A DNA stretch of 43,944 nt. Origin: JADJYF01 sp050186725. Its GTDB lineage: Bacteria; Pseudomonadota; Gammaproteobacteria; Ga0077536. Under the pieces are notes generated by a model. It made no database searches. It was not told the DNA's origin and worked only from the letters and a program-made list of their open reading frames with translations. The number at the start of each line of letters is the position of its first letter. Position 1 is the stretch's first letter. The DNA lies in NCBI GenBank assembly GCA_050186725.1, contig JBFWYG010000034.1:1-43944 (forward strand), given 5' to 3'. Shown in pieces: positions 17,352 to 25,537 of this stretch. The translations under genes and the position numbers were made by a program.

Positions 17352-17960
17352 TCAGTGCAGGGCGGAGATGAAGGTGGCGAGATGCTTGACGTCCTCGTCG
17401 CTCAGGCGCTTGGCGATGGTGCGCATCATCTGCGCCTGATCGGTTTGACGCGTGCCGCCGCGATAGTTCTGCAGCTGGGCGACGGTGTAGTCGACATGCT
17501 GGCCATGCAGCCCCGGGTAGCCCGAAGCCGGGTTGCCGGCGCCGTCGGGACCGTGGCACGCCATGCAGGCCGGGATGCCGCGCTCGGCGTCGCCGCCCCG
17601 GTAGAGCTTCTGACCAGCGGTGGCCGCCTCGGCGGCGTCGGCCGCGAGCGGCTTGACGTTCAGGGTCTGGGCGCCGTAGTAGTCGGCGATTTCCTGCATG
17701 TCGGCCTCCGACAGCGGCGTCGCCATCGGTGACATCATCGGGTTCTGGCGCGCGCCGGACTTGAAGGCCTTCAACTGGGCGACGATGTAGCTCGGATTTT
17801 GGGCAGCGAGATTCGGCCAGATCGGATTGCTGCTGTTGCCGTCCGCCCCATGGCAGGCCGCACACACTTGCGCCTTGGCTTTGCCGTCGGCCTGTGCCGT
17901 GGCAGCGACGAACGCCACGCACAGCGCGGCCACCGCCAGGAACGCGTTCCTCTTATGCAT
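17352..17960 (-). CDS. Cytochrome c4 (diheme c-type cytochrome)
   Basis: A 202-residue periplasmic electron carrier with two cytochrome c domains. A Sec signal ends around ATAQA (residue 24). The heme-binding sites are CAACH at 33-37 and CMACH at 132-136. Each domain has a later Met likely to be the sixth ligand (PMMSPMATPL and QMMRTIAKRL). Cytochrome c4 passes electrons from the bc1 complex to terminal oxidases. It is divergent from engB with about 110 bp between the starts, and upstream of dsbA. Confidence 0.94.
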   Translation of the reverse strand: MHKRNAFLAVAALCVAFVAATAQADGKAKAQVCAACHGADGNSSNPIWPNLAAQNPSYIVAQLKAFKSGARQNPMMSPMATPLSEADMQEIADYYGAQTLNVKPLAADAAEAATAGQKLYRGGDAERGIPACMACHGPDGAGNPASGYPGLHGQHVDYTVAQLQNYRGGTRQTDQAQMMRTIAKRLSDEDVKHLATFISALH

Positions 17961-18071
17961 TTCTTGATCTCGCTTGCGGAAAGACGCCGTGATTATATAC
18001 GTTGCAGGGCCGCGATCTGCACCACTACACCGGCCAAGAAACTCTGCTCACGCAGGATTGGACGGCGCTCG

Positions 18072-18692
18072 ATGAACGATGCAACCGAAGCGGCGCGCAA
18101 GCTGCTCGCCAAGGCGCGCTTCGCGATCAGCGTGCCCGAGCCGCGCCTGCTGCCGACCGATGGTGGCCGCGAGATCGCCTTCGCCGGTCGTTCCAATGCC
18201 GGCAAGTCGAGCGCGCTCAACCTGCTCTGCGCCCAGCGCGGTCTGGCCCGTACCAGCCGCACGCCGGGCCGCACCCAGCACATCGTGGTGTTCGAACTCG
18301 ATGCCGAGCGGCGGCTCATCGATCTGCCGGGCTTCGGCTACGCGAAGGTCGCCAAGAGCATGCGCGCCCATTGGGAGGACGCCCTGCCGGAATACCTGGA
18401 GACGCGCGCCTCGCTGGCCGGGGTGATGCTGCTGATGGACATCCGCCATCCATTCAAGCCCCAGGACCTGGCCTTGATCGCGTGGTGCCGGGCGGCCGGC
18501 GTTCCTCTGCACGTGCTGCTCAGCAAGGCCGACAAGCTCGGCCGAGGCCAGGCCAGCGCCACCCTGCACAGCGTCAATGCCGAGCTGGCGCAGTCCGGTG
18601 CCAGTGGTCACGCCCAGCTGTTCTCGGCACTCAAGGGCGACGGCACGCAGGAAGCCTGGCGGGTGATCGCCGGCTGGCTCGAACTGGAATAA
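18072..18692 (+). CDS. engB: Ribosome biogenesis GTP-binding protein EngB (YsxC/YihA)
   Basis: A 206-residue essential GTPase needed for assembly of the 50S subunit. G1 is GRSNAGKSS (39-47), the switch I threonine lies in RTSRTPGRTQ, G3 is DLPG (84-87), G4 is SKAD (151-154) and G5 is SALKG. The open frame extends upstream to 17799, but the ATG at 18072 matches the family N terminus. Its TAA stop lies within the A-run that is the U-tract of the terminator on the opposite strand, so the gene is convergent with the proposed small RNA at about 18691-18819. Confidence 0.95.
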   Translation: MNDATEAARKLLAKARFAISVPEPRLLPTDGGREIAFAGRSNAGKSSALNLLCAQRGLARTSRTPGRTQHIVVFELDAERRLIDLPGFGYAKVAKSMRAHWEDALPEYLETRASLAGVMLLMDIRHPFKPQDLALIAWCRAAGVPLHVLLSKADKLGRGQASATLHSVNAELAQSGASGHAQLFSALKGDGTQEAWRVIAGWLELE

Positions 18693-18742
18693 AAAAAAGG
18701 GCCCCGGTCTGGGCAGTTAGGGGGACTACGCCGACCGGGGCC
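18691..18742 (-). terminator. Strong Rho-independent terminator on the minus strand
   Basis: A perfect 10-bp GC stem, GGCCCCGGTC (18700-18709) with GACCGGGGCC (18733-18742), is followed in the minus direction by one C and eight U (18698-18691). There is no T-run on the plus side, so it serves a minus-strand transcript: the proposed small RNA, or read-through from rpmE. Confidence 0.85.
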
Positions 18743-18819
18743 GCTTCACGTTTGCCCGATTGGGGGGTCGGGCGGGCGCCGGCTCTGGGAGGGGGTGAGC
18801 CGGCTCGTTCTGGCGAACG
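18691..18819 (-). ncRNA. Proposed small RNA with three C-rich-loop hairpins
   Basis: Reading the minus strand from 18819, a small 5-bp stem (18806-18810/18815-18819) is followed by three hairpins. HP1 has an 8-bp stem (18797-18804 with 18778-18785) and loop ACCCCCTCCCA. HP2 has a 6-bp stem (18768-18773 with 18754-18759) and loop CCCCCCAA. HP3 has a 10-bp stem (18733-18742 with 18700-18709) and a 23-nt loop centred on CCCCC, followed by eight U. C-rich loops suit pairing to G-rich Shine-Dalgarno regions. No open reading frame explains the region. Its place convergent with engB recalls Spot 42 and ErsA. The 5' end is not defined; an AT-rich tract at 18866-18874 could mark a promoter and would lengthen the transcript. 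Confidence 0.65.
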
Positions 18820-18914
18820 TGAGGCTGTGACCGGACCGCGCGCGCGATGGTTCCGGCCGACGCGGAAAAATTTTGCTGAGCGCATCGACGGGTAAGGCCG
18901 CGACGGCAACACGA

Positions 18915-18935
18915 ACGGCCCCGCGAGGGGGCCGT
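18915..18935 (-). terminator. Hairpin downstream of rpmE
   Basis: ACGGCCCC (18915-18922) pairs with GGGGCCGT (18928-18935) around a 5-nt loop, about 60 bases after the rpmE stop. The following minus-strand bases TCGTGTT are only weakly U-rich. It probably ends most rpmE transcripts and separates them from the small RNA. Confidence 0.5.
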
Positions 18936-18995
18936 GAGCGATGGGGGGAGAGAGCGACGGGCGCGCTGCGCGCCCGGCCGGGTCGAGGACCCGGT

Positions 18996-19202
18996 TCAGT
19001 TCATGCCGTACTTGCGGCGGAACTTGTCGACGCGGCCAGCGGTGTCCACGATCTTCTGCTGACCCGTGTAGAACGGGTGGCAGGACGAGCAGACGTCGAG
19101 CATCAGCTGGTCGCCGGCCAGGGTGGAGCCGGTCTCGAAGGTGTTACCGCAGCTGCACTTGACGGTGACCTGGTGATATTTCGGGTGGATGTCCGCTTTC
19201 AT
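18996..19202 (-). CDS. rpmE: 50S ribosomal protein L31, zinc-binding form
   Basis: A 68-residue protein nearly colinear with E. coli L31 (start MKADIHPKYH). It keeps the four zinc-binding cysteines, Cys16, Cys18, Cys38 and Cys41, so it is the C-plus form. L31 bridges the ribosomal subunits and can act as a zinc reserve. Here it sits where other gammaproteobacteria have polA next to the engB-associated small RNA. Confidence 0.95.
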   Translation of the reverse strand: MKADIHPKYHQVTVKCSCGNTFETGSTLAGDQLMLDVCSSCHPFYTGQQKIVDTAGRVDKFRRKYGMN

Positions 19203-19280
19203 GTGGCTGCGCTCGGTGGCTCGCGAAAAGGGGACGAAGTCTAAGACCGGGACGCCGTCGATTGCAAGCCGCGGCCGCGC

Positions 19281-19637
19281 TCAATGCCCGGCCGGCGGGC
19301 GCTTGAAGGGCAGCACTGCGGCAGCCTCGCGGCGCGCGACGGGCACTGGCCGGTCGCCGCTCAGTTGCTCGAGACCCTCGACCAGGCCACCGGCGCCCAG
19401 CACCTTGTCCCACATCATCGAGGACACTTTGAGGCAGGCGGCCATCGGTGTGCCGGCCCGCTCGCGCTCGCGATCGATCTGCCACTGCAGGCCGCTCAAG
19501 CGCTGGCGTCGCTCGGGCGGCGCGGACTCGATGAGGCTCTCCAGCACCTTGCGGCGCGCGCTCTCGAAGCCCTGGGGATCGTCGCGGGCGAGGTCGGCCC
19601 AGCGCTCGAATTCGAATTCGTCGTCGTGCTTGTCCAT
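19281..19637 (-). CDS. DUF3135 family protein
   Basis: A 118-residue cytoplasmic protein. The segment MDKHDDEFEFERWADLARDDPQGFE, then LQWQIDRERERAGTPMAACLKVSSMMWDK (given here only in outline), is the DUF3135 pattern found in many gammaproteobacteria. Function is unknown. The upstream ATG at 19694 is possible, but the conserved region begins at 19637. It lies between xthA and rpmE on the same strand. Confidence 0.75.
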   Translation of the reverse strand: MDKHDDEFEFERWADLARDDPQGFESARRKVLESLIESAPPERRQRLSGLQWQIDRERERAGTPMAACLKVSSMMWDKVLGAGGLVEGLEQLSGDRPVPVARREAAAVLPFKRPPAGH

Positions 19638-19722
19638 GGCGAAGAGACTACTGAAGGCCGGGCGCGTAGAAGCGCGACCTGGTGCACATTTCACCGCCTG
19701 TCGCGGTAAAGCATTGTGTCCC

Positions 19723-20493
19723 TCAAGCCGTCCAGCGCGCGATCACCGGCGCATGGTCCGAGGGCTTTTCCCAGCGGCGCGGCCCGAGGTCGATGGTGCA
19801 GCCCGCGCAGTCGGCGCAGAGCGCGGCGCTGGCCAGGATCAAGTCGATGCGCAGACCTTCGTTGCGACGAAAGCCGCCGCCGCGATAGTCCCACCAGGAG
19901 AAGCTCTGGGGCGCCTGCTCGAAGCTGCGGAACACGTCGACCAGGCCGAGCGCGGTCAATGCTTGCAGGCGTTCGCGCTCGGCGTCACTGCACAGGATCT
20001 TGCCGCGCCACGCTTCAGGATCGTGCACGTCGCGATCCTCGGGCGCGATATTGAAGTCGCCGAGCAGCACGACCTTGGGCTCGCTGGCGATGAGGGTCGC
20101 GACCCAGGCGGCGAGCGCGTCCAGCCAGGCAAGCTTGTAGGCGTACTTCTCCGAGCCGACTTCCGAGCCGTTCGGCACGTACAGATCGACCACCAGGCAG
20201 TCATCGACCCGCGCCGCGAGCACGCGCCGCTGCGGGTCATCGAAACCGGGAATATCGGTCGCCACCAGCGTCGCCGGCCGCTTCGACAGCAGCGCCACGC
20301 CGTTGTAACTCTTCTGCCCGCTGAACAGTACGTGGTAGCCGAGCGCCGCGAGTTCGTCCCGCGGAAAGTCGGCGTCCTGGACCTTGGTCTCCTGGATCGC
20401 CACCACGTCCGGCGTCGCCGCGCCGAGCCAGGTGGTGAGATGGGCGAGACGCGCGCGGATCGAATTGACGTTCCAGGTGGCGATGGCAACCAT
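19723..20493 (-). CDS. xthA: Exodeoxyribonuclease III
   Basis: A 256-residue AP endonuclease and 3'-5' exonuclease of base-excision repair. Catalytic residues of the EEP fold are visible: Asn8 in TWNVNSIRAR, Glu35 in IQETK, Asp146 and Asn148 in GDFNIAPEDRD, Asp217 in RIDLIL, and Asp246-His247 in SDHAPV. Length is that of the XthA family. It begins 3 bases after the stop of the SH3 protein gene upstream, so the two are likely cotranscribed. Confidence 0.95.
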   Translation of the reverse strand: MVAIATWNVNSIRARLAHLTTWLGAATPDVVAIQETKVQDADFPRDELAALGYHVLFSGQKSYNGVALLSKRPATLVATDIPGFDDPQRRVLAARVDDCLVVDLYVPNGSEVGSEKYAYKLAWLDALAAWVATLIASEPKVVLLGDFNIAPEDRDVHDPEAWRGKILCSDAERERLQALTALGLVDVFRSFEQAPQSFSWWDYRGGGFRRNEGLRIDLILASAALCADCAGCTIDLGPRRWEKPSDHAPVIARWTA

Positions 20494-20496
20494 GGC

Positions 20497-21264
20497 TCAG
20501 ACTCGAAAGCCGCCGTGGCGGCGGCGGTTCATCAGATCCACCACGTACACGCCGGCGCCGAAGGCGAGGACGGCCAGCACCAGCAGCAGCGCCGCCACGG
20601 TGCCGGCGTACTCGCGCAGCACCACCGGCACGAGCGCGGCGGTGTCGTCGAGTTCGGCGCGGGCGGCGTACTCGGCGAGCTTGCGCTCCGCGTTCTGCAG
20701 GGACTTTTCCAGGTCGTCCCGCGAGCGTTCCAGCTCGACCAGGCGCGCGTCGGGCGGCTGGTGGGTGGTCTTGACCTGGGTACGCAGCGCCGTCACCTCG
20801 GTCTGCAGCGTGCCGGCCCGGAGCTTTTCCTCGGACAGGCGGCCTTTGAGCTCGGTGTTCTCCTTGGTCAGCAGATCGATTTCCGCCGCCGCGGTCTCGG
20901 CGTTGGCCGGCGCCGCGCCGCCTTGGCCGCGCGCGGCCTGCTCCAGCTGCTGCATGCGCGCCTCGAGCGCGGCCTTGTCCTTCTCGAGTTCGGTGACGCG
21001 CTGACGGGCGGGCATCTCGGCGCTCAGGTAGGCCGCGTCGACCCAGCCCTGCGTGCCGCCCGGTTCGCTGACCTGGGCGACGTCGCCCTCGCGCTTCAAC
21101 ACTTCCACCGCCGTGCCGGTCGGCACGACCTTCAGGATCGCGCTGCCGGTGTCCTGGCTCTCGTGGATGCCCATCAGCAGGCGATCGATGACGTAGGCGG
21201 TTTCCGCCGTCGCGCCCGCGCTGAGCGCGAGCAGCAGGAGGCCGTGCAGGACGCGGGCGAGCAT
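20497..21264 (-). CDS. TIGR04211-type SH3 domain, coiled-coil membrane protein
   Basis: A 255-residue envelope protein. The signal peptide ends near ATA (residue 20). A bacterial SH3 domain covers about residues 22-85 (YVIDRLLMGIHESQD, ending GWVDAAYL). A long coiled coil runs from about 88 to 205, and a transmembrane helix at about 220-242 is followed by basic NRRRHGG. This matches the YgiM-like family in gammaproteobacteria. The SH3 part should lie in the periplasm, perhaps touching peptidoglycan. Function is not established. It is 15 bp after prlC and 3 bp before xthA, forming a compact operon. Confidence 0.85.
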   Translation of the reverse strand: MLARVLHGLLLLALSAGATAETAYVIDRLLMGIHESQDTGSAILKVVPTGTAVEVLKREGDVAQVSEPGGTQGWVDAAYLSAEMPARQRVTELEKDKAALEARMQQLEQAARGQGGAAPANAETAAAEIDLLTKENTELKGRLSEEKLRAGTLQTEVTALRTQVKTTHQPPDARLVELERSRDDLEKSLQNAERKLAEYAARAELDDTAALVPVVLREYAGTVAALLLVLAVLAFGAGVYVVDLMNRRRHGGFRV

Positions 21265-21279
21265 CTTACGGGGCGCCGA

Positions 21280-23322
21280 TCAGGCGAGCAGGCCGGCCTG
21301 GCGCAGCAGCGCGGCGACCTCGGGGTCGCGGCCGCGAAAGCGTCGGAACAGTTCCAGCGCGTCCTCGGCGCCGCCGTTCGCCAGCACGGTTTCACGAAAC
21401 GCGCGGCCGGTGGCGGGATTGAAGAGGCCTTCCTCGGTGAAGCGCTCGAAGGCGTCGGCGGACAGCACCTCGGCCCATTTGTAGCTGTAGTAACCGGCCG
21501 CATAGCCGCCGGCGAAGATGTGGGTGAAGCTGTGCTGGAAGCGGTTCCAGGGCGGCGGCGTCACCACCGCCACGGCGCGCCTGACCTCGTCCAGCAAGGC
21601 CTGGATGTCGAGGCCGGGTGAGTAGTCGCGATGCAGCTTGAAATCGAACAGCGCGAACTCGAGCTGGCGCACGGTCTGCATGCCGGCCTGGAAGTGACGC
21701 GCCGAGTTCAGGCGTTCGAACAGCGCCTGCGGCAGCGGCTCGCCGCTGTCGACGTGGGCCGAGAGCAGGTCCAGCGACTCCCGCGACCAGCACCAGTTCT
21801 CGAGGAACTGGCTCGGCAGCTCGACCGCGTCCCAGGGCACGCCATTGATGCCGGCGACCGCCGGCCGGCCGATGGTGGTCAGCAGGTGATGCAGGCCGTG
21901 ACCGAACTCATGGAAGAGCGTGGTCATCTCGTCGTGGGTCAGGAGGCTCGGTCGGCCCTCCTGCGGCGGCGTGAAATTGCAGTTCAGGTAGGCGACCGGC
22001 AGCTGGGTCGCGGCGCCGTGCTGCCAGCGTGGCAGGCAATCGTCCATCCACGCGCCGGAGCGCTTGCCGGCGCGGGCGTAGAGGTCGAGGTAGAAGAAGC
22101 CGAGCGGCTCGCCGTCGGCGTTCTTCACGGCGTGGAATTCGACGTCGGGATGCCAGGTATCGACGCCCGAGACCGGCTCGAAGGCGAGCCCGAACACGCG
22201 GCCGACGATGTCGAACAGCCCGGCGCGCACCCGCGGCAGCGGGAAATAGGGCCGCAGCTCCTCCTGGTTCAGCTGGTAGCGATGCCGGCGCAGCTGCTCC
22301 GCGGCGTAGGCCACGTCCCAGGCGTCGAGCGTCTCGAGGCCCAGTTCGGCGCGGGCGAAGTCGGCCAGCTCGGCCACTTCCCGCGCCGCGGCCGGCCGCG
22401 CCTCGCGCGCGAGGTCTTCCAGGAAGGCGATGACGGCCGCGGTGGAGGGCGCCATCTTGGTCGCGAGCGAGAGCTCGGCGTAGTTGCCGAAGCCGAGCAG
22501 GCGGGCGAGCTCCTGGCGACGCGCCAGCAGCTCGTGCATGACCGGGCCGTTGTCGTGCTTGCCGGCCTGCGGGCCCTGGTCCGAGGCGCGCGTGGTATAG
22601 GCCTCGTACAGCGTCCGGCGCAGCCCGCGGTCGGCGAGGTTGCTCATGGCCGGCACGTAGCACGGCAGGTCGAGCGTCAGGCGCCAGCCGCCGCGTCCCT
22701 GCTGCTCGGCCCGCGCGCGGGCCATGGCGAGGGTGGAGGGCGGCAGACCCGCGAGGCGCGTCTCGTCATCCACGTCGAGCGCGTAGCCCTGGGTGGCATC
22801 CAGTACCTGCTCTTCGAAACGGTTGGCGAGTTGGGCGAGCTCGACGCGGAGCGTCGTGACCCGCGCCTTGGTCGCTTCCGGCAGGTCCACGCCGCCCAGG
22901 CGGAAGTCGCGCAGCGCGTTGTCGATCAGGCGCCGCTGCGCGCGGTCATAGCCGGCAAAGGCCGGGCTCGCGCGGAGCTTCTGGTAGGCGGCGCAGAGCG
23001 CGGCGTTCTGTTCCAGTTCGGCGCCGAAGGCCGAGACCCGGGCAACGCATTCGGTGTAGGCGGCGCGCAGGGCTTCGTTGTCGGCGACGTTGTGCAGGTG
23101 GGACAGCGGACCGAACAGGCGATGCAGCTCGTCGGCCATCTCCTCCATCGGTGCGACGATGCCGTCCCAGTCGGGCTGGGCCGCCGCGGTCAGGGCGGCG
23201 ATGCGTGCGCGCTGCGTCGCGAGCAGCGCATCGATGCGGGCCACGGCGCCCGCGGCATCGAGCTCGGCATAGCGCGGCACGCGCGAGAGGGTATGGGCGG
23301 CATGGGCGTTCATGCCGCGCAT
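21280..23322 (-). CDS. prlC: Oligopeptidase A (M3 family metallopeptidase)
   Basis: A 680-residue cytoplasmic zinc peptidase that degrades short peptides, including cleaved signal peptides. The active site HEFGH is at 471-475 (TTLFHEFGHGLHHLL), and the third zinc ligand is Glu501 in the following VELPSQFLENW segment. FAGGYAAGYYSYKWAEVLSADAF near the C terminus is the conserved substrate-binding loop of the family. Two Met codons are close together (23322 and 23313) and neither has a clear Shine-Dalgarno; I give the longer form. It heads an apparent prlC-SH3 protein-xthA operon. Confidence 0.95.
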   Translation of the reverse strand: MRGMNAHAAHTLSRVPRYAELDAAGAVARIDALLATQRARIAALTAAAQPDWDGIVAPMEEMADELHRLFGPLSHLHNVADNEALRAAYTECVARVSAFGAELEQNAALCAAYQKLRASPAFAGYDRAQRRLIDNALRDFRLGGVDLPEATKARVTTLRVELAQLANRFEEQVLDATQGYALDVDDETRLAGLPPSTLAMARARAEQQGRGGWRLTLDLPCYVPAMSNLADRGLRRTLYEAYTTRASDQGPQAGKHDNGPVMHELLARRQELARLLGFGNYAELSLATKMAPSTAAVIAFLEDLAREARPAAAREVAELADFARAELGLETLDAWDVAYAAEQLRRHRYQLNQEELRPYFPLPRVRAGLFDIVGRVFGLAFEPVSGVDTWHPDVEFHAVKNADGEPLGFFYLDLYARAGKRSGAWMDDCLPRWQHGAATQLPVAYLNCNFTPPQEGRPSLLTHDEMTTLFHEFGHGLHHLLTTIGRPAVAGINGVPWDAVELPSQFLENWCWSRESLDLLSAHVDSGEPLPQALFERLNSARHFQAGMQTVRQLEFALFDFKLHRDYSPGLDIQALLDEVRRAVAVVTPPPWNRFQHSFTHIFAGGYAAGYYSYKWAEVLSADAFERFTEEGLFNPATGRAFRETVLANGGAEDALELFRRFRGRDPEVAALLRQAGLLA

Positions 23323-23358
23323 TATGCAGGAGAGCGGCGTGGGCGGAACCGCCGCGCC

Positions 23359-24321
23359 TCAGCCCAGCCGAGCCGCCGCCGCCCACAGCGTGAGCGTGCA
23401 GAGCGCCGCGCCGAGCACGCCGAGCGCCAGCGCCGCACGGCGACTCGCCGCCACCACGTGTTCGTCGCCGCGCGCGGAGATGATGTAGGGCAAGTCACGC
23501 GTCGCGGGCGGGCCCATGAGGTCCACCGGCGGCGGCGCGCCTGCGCCCGCCGTGCGCGCCGCCTGCACTTCACGCGTCGCCGCGTCGCGCGCGGCCGACC
23601 ATTCCGCGGCATCGATCTGACCATCGCCGTCGGTATCGAAGCGCGCGAGGAGCGTGGCGCGATCGCGTTTCCAGTCGCGCAGCCGGTCCGCCACGTCTTC
23701 ATCGAGCCTGAGCGGCGCGGTGTGACTGGCGTGGGTCGTGAACTGGCCGATGACGTAGAGCGCGTCGCCGGGTCGGATGAGGTGTTCGGTGAAACGCCAG
23801 GACTTGCCGAATCCGTCGGTCCAGCGCAGCCAGGGATGACCTCGGGCAGGCGGCCGGCCGGCCGGTGCGCGATGGTGGCTGAACCAGACATCCACCTGGC
23901 CCGGGTAGACCGTCGCGCCTTCGGGATCCACCGCGCACATGCCGCTGGTGTCCTCCAACTGGAAGAGGTCGTCGCTGGTGCCGCGCTCGACCGTCACCCA
24001 GCGCCGCTCGTTGCGCCGCTGGCCGCTCTGCTCCAGGTGATCGATGCGGTAGTGATACCAGGCGCAGCGGCGCTGCGAGAGCGGCGCGTGTATCGGCTCG
24101 CCGTCCATGAGGTCGGCCATGCCACGCAGCTCGGTATAGCCCTGGGCCGCCGAACGGATGAGCGCGGTCGGGGTGTTCTCGATGAGCCGTCCGCGCGCCA
24201 GGCTGCGGAATGCGGCGCGCAGCAGCAGCCCGCTGAGCGCCAGCGCCAGCAGCCAGCCGCCCCAGAAGGGCGTGGGCTCCACATAGCGCAGATCGGCGAT
24301 GAACCGCGCCAGCTCCGCCAT
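23359..24321 (-). CDS. GIDE-domain membrane protein with a canonical EF-hand
   Basis: A 320-residue protein with an N-terminal transmembrane helix (about 20-38), a region resembling the GIDE domain of bacterial E3-ligase-like proteins (RCAWYHYRIDHLEQ, YVIGQFTT), an EF-hand at 229-240 and a C-terminal helix at about 297-316. The EF-hand loop DTDGDGQIDAAE has Asp at positions 1, 3, 5 and 9 and Glu at 12, the complete calcium-binding set. The conserved GIDE core occurs in bacteria without proven ligase activity. It is 11 bp after lemA on the same strand, a common bacterial pairing. Function is unknown; calcium binding is inferred. Confidence 0.75.
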   Translation of the reverse strand: MAELARFIADLRYVEPTPFWGGWLLALALSGLLLRAAFRSLARGRLIENTPTALIRSAAQGYTELRGMADLMDGEPIHAPLSQRRCAWYHYRIDHLEQSGQRRNERRWVTVERGTSDDLFQLEDTSGMCAVDPEGATVYPGQVDVWFSHHRAPAGRPPARGHPWLRWTDGFGKSWRFTEHLIRPGDALYVIGQFTTHASHTAPLRLDEDVADRLRDWKRDRATLLARFDTDGDGQIDAAEWSAARDAATREVQAARTAGAGAPPPVDLMGPPATRDLPYIISARGDEHVVAASRRAALALGVLGAALCTLTLWAAAARLG

Positions 24322-24332
24322 TGGCGTCGCGC

Positions 24333-24905
24333 TCAGTTGAACAGCGCGCCCAGATCGACGTCGCGTTTTTCCTCGGCGCCGAACTCGAGCAGCGTGTGCG
24401 CCCCGAAACCGAACCAGCGCGCGACCAGCACGTCGGGAAAGGTCTCGATGCGGATGTTGTTCAGCGTGACCGCCTCGTTGTAGTACTCGCGCCGGTCGGC
24501 GATGGAGTTCTCGAGCGAGGTGACGCGATCTCGCAGATGGCGGAACTGGTCGTCGGCCTTCAACTCGGGATAGTTCTCCGCCACCGCGTAGAGCTGCCCC
24601 AGGCCCGCGCGCAGCGCGCTCTCGCCCGCGCCCACGCCGGCCACGTCGTTGCGCTGGTTGGCCGCGAACACCGAGGCGCGCGCTTCCGTGACGCGCGCCA
24701 GCGTGTCCTGTTCGTGGCGCATGTACTGACGGCACACCTCGACCAGCTTGGGCAGTTCGTCGTGGCGCTGCTTCAGCAGCACGTCGATGTTGGCCCAGGC
24801 GCGACGCACGTTGTGCTTCAGGCTGACCAGCCCGTTGTAGAGCAGCACGCCGTAGGCCAGCAGTACGCCCAGCAGTACCGTCAGCACGATGGTCTCTACC
24901 GGCAT
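24333..24905 (-). CDS. lemA: LemA family protein
   Basis: A 190-residue LemA protein: one N-terminal transmembrane helix (about 4-22) and a helical cytoplasmic or periplasmic body. Characteristic motifs are YNGLVSLKHNVRRAWANIDV, LLKQRHDELPKLVE and the C-terminal LENSIADRREYYNEAVTLNN with FPDVLVARWFGF. GGAGG precedes the ATG at 24905; the frame continues upstream without homology. LemA proteins are widespread; the role is unclear. It is cotranscribed with the GIDE-domain gene and divergent from bfr. Confidence 0.92.
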   Translation of the reverse strand: MPVETIVLTVLLGVLLAYGVLLYNGLVSLKHNVRRAWANIDVLLKQRHDELPKLVEVCRQYMRHEQDTLARVTEARASVFAANQRNDVAGVGAGESALRAGLGQLYAVAENYPELKADDQFRHLRDRVTSLENSIADRREYYNEAVTLNNIRIETFPDVLVARWFGFGAHTLLEFGAEEKRDVDLGALFN

Positions 24906-25011
24906 CGGAAACCTCCAAGGGGGGCGGCGAGAAAGGCTATCATGGTGACTCATCATCGGCCCGTCCGCGCGCGGACTTGACCGCCGCCCGCCCAGCCCAG
25001 GAGTAGTCGCC

Positions 25012-25476
25012 ATGCAAGGGGACGCCAAAGTCATCGAATACCTGAACCGCGTGCTCAAGCTCGAGCTGACCGCGATCAACCAATACTTCCTGCATGCCCG
25101 CATGTTCAAGAACTGGGGCTTGAACAAGCTGAACGAGAAGGAGTACCACGAGTCCATCGACGAGATGCGCCATGCCGACAAGCTGGTCGAGCGCATCCTG
25201 TTCCTGGACGGCCTGCCCAACCTGCAAGACCTCGGCCGCCTGCGCATCGGCGAGAACACGGTCGAAGTGCTGAAGGCCGACCTCGCGCTCGAGTACGAAG
25301 CGCTGCCGGTGCTGCGCGAAGCGATCACCCACTGCGAGACGGTCTCAGATTTCGTCAGCCGCGAACTCTTCACCGACATCCTCGAGGCCGAGGAAGAGCA
25401 CGTCGACTGGCTGGAGACCCAGCTCGGGCTGGTGGACAAGCTCGGTCTGCAGAACTACCAGCAGTCGCAGGTCTGA
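25012..25476 (+). CDS. bfr: Bacterioferritin
   Basis: A 154-residue iron-storage subunit that forms a 24-mer. All ferroxidase ligands align without gaps to the standard numbering: Glu18, Glu51, His54, Glu94, Glu127 and His130. Met52, the heme b ligand shared by two subunits, is present. CAGGAG lies a few bases upstream of the ATG. bfd follows 122 bp later but seems to have its own Fur-like promoter and is separated by two hairpins, so storage and release are probably regulated in opposite ways. Confidence 0.97.
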   Translation: MQGDAKVIEYLNRVLKLELTAINQYFLHARMFKNWGLNKLNEKEYHESIDEMRHADKLVERILFLDGLPNLQDLGRLRIGENTVEVLKADLALEYEALPVLREAITHCETVSDFVSRELFTDILEAEEEHVDWLETQLGLVDKLGLQNYQQSQV

Positions 25477-25483
25477 GGCCCAC

Positions 25484-25526
25484 GGGCGCCAGCACGGCGC
25501 CCACCCCTCCCCGAAGCGGGTAGGGG
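25484..25526 (+). terminator. Paired hairpins after bfr
   Basis: GGGCGCC (25484-25490) pairs with GGCGCCC (25496-25502). A second stem, CCCC-TC-CCCG (25504-25513) with CGGG-TA-GGGG (25517-25526), follows immediately. There is no T-run, but the position, directly after the bfr stop and before a separate promoter, fits a transcript end. Confidence 0.5.
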
Positions 25527-25537
25527 AAAATACACAG

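Noticed and set aside
19189..24483. Plus-strand open frames of 810 and 950 residues
   Set aside because: They lie antisense to rpmE, xthA, prlC and neighbours. Composition is His/Arg/Gln-rich with no domain; they are GC-skewed shadows.
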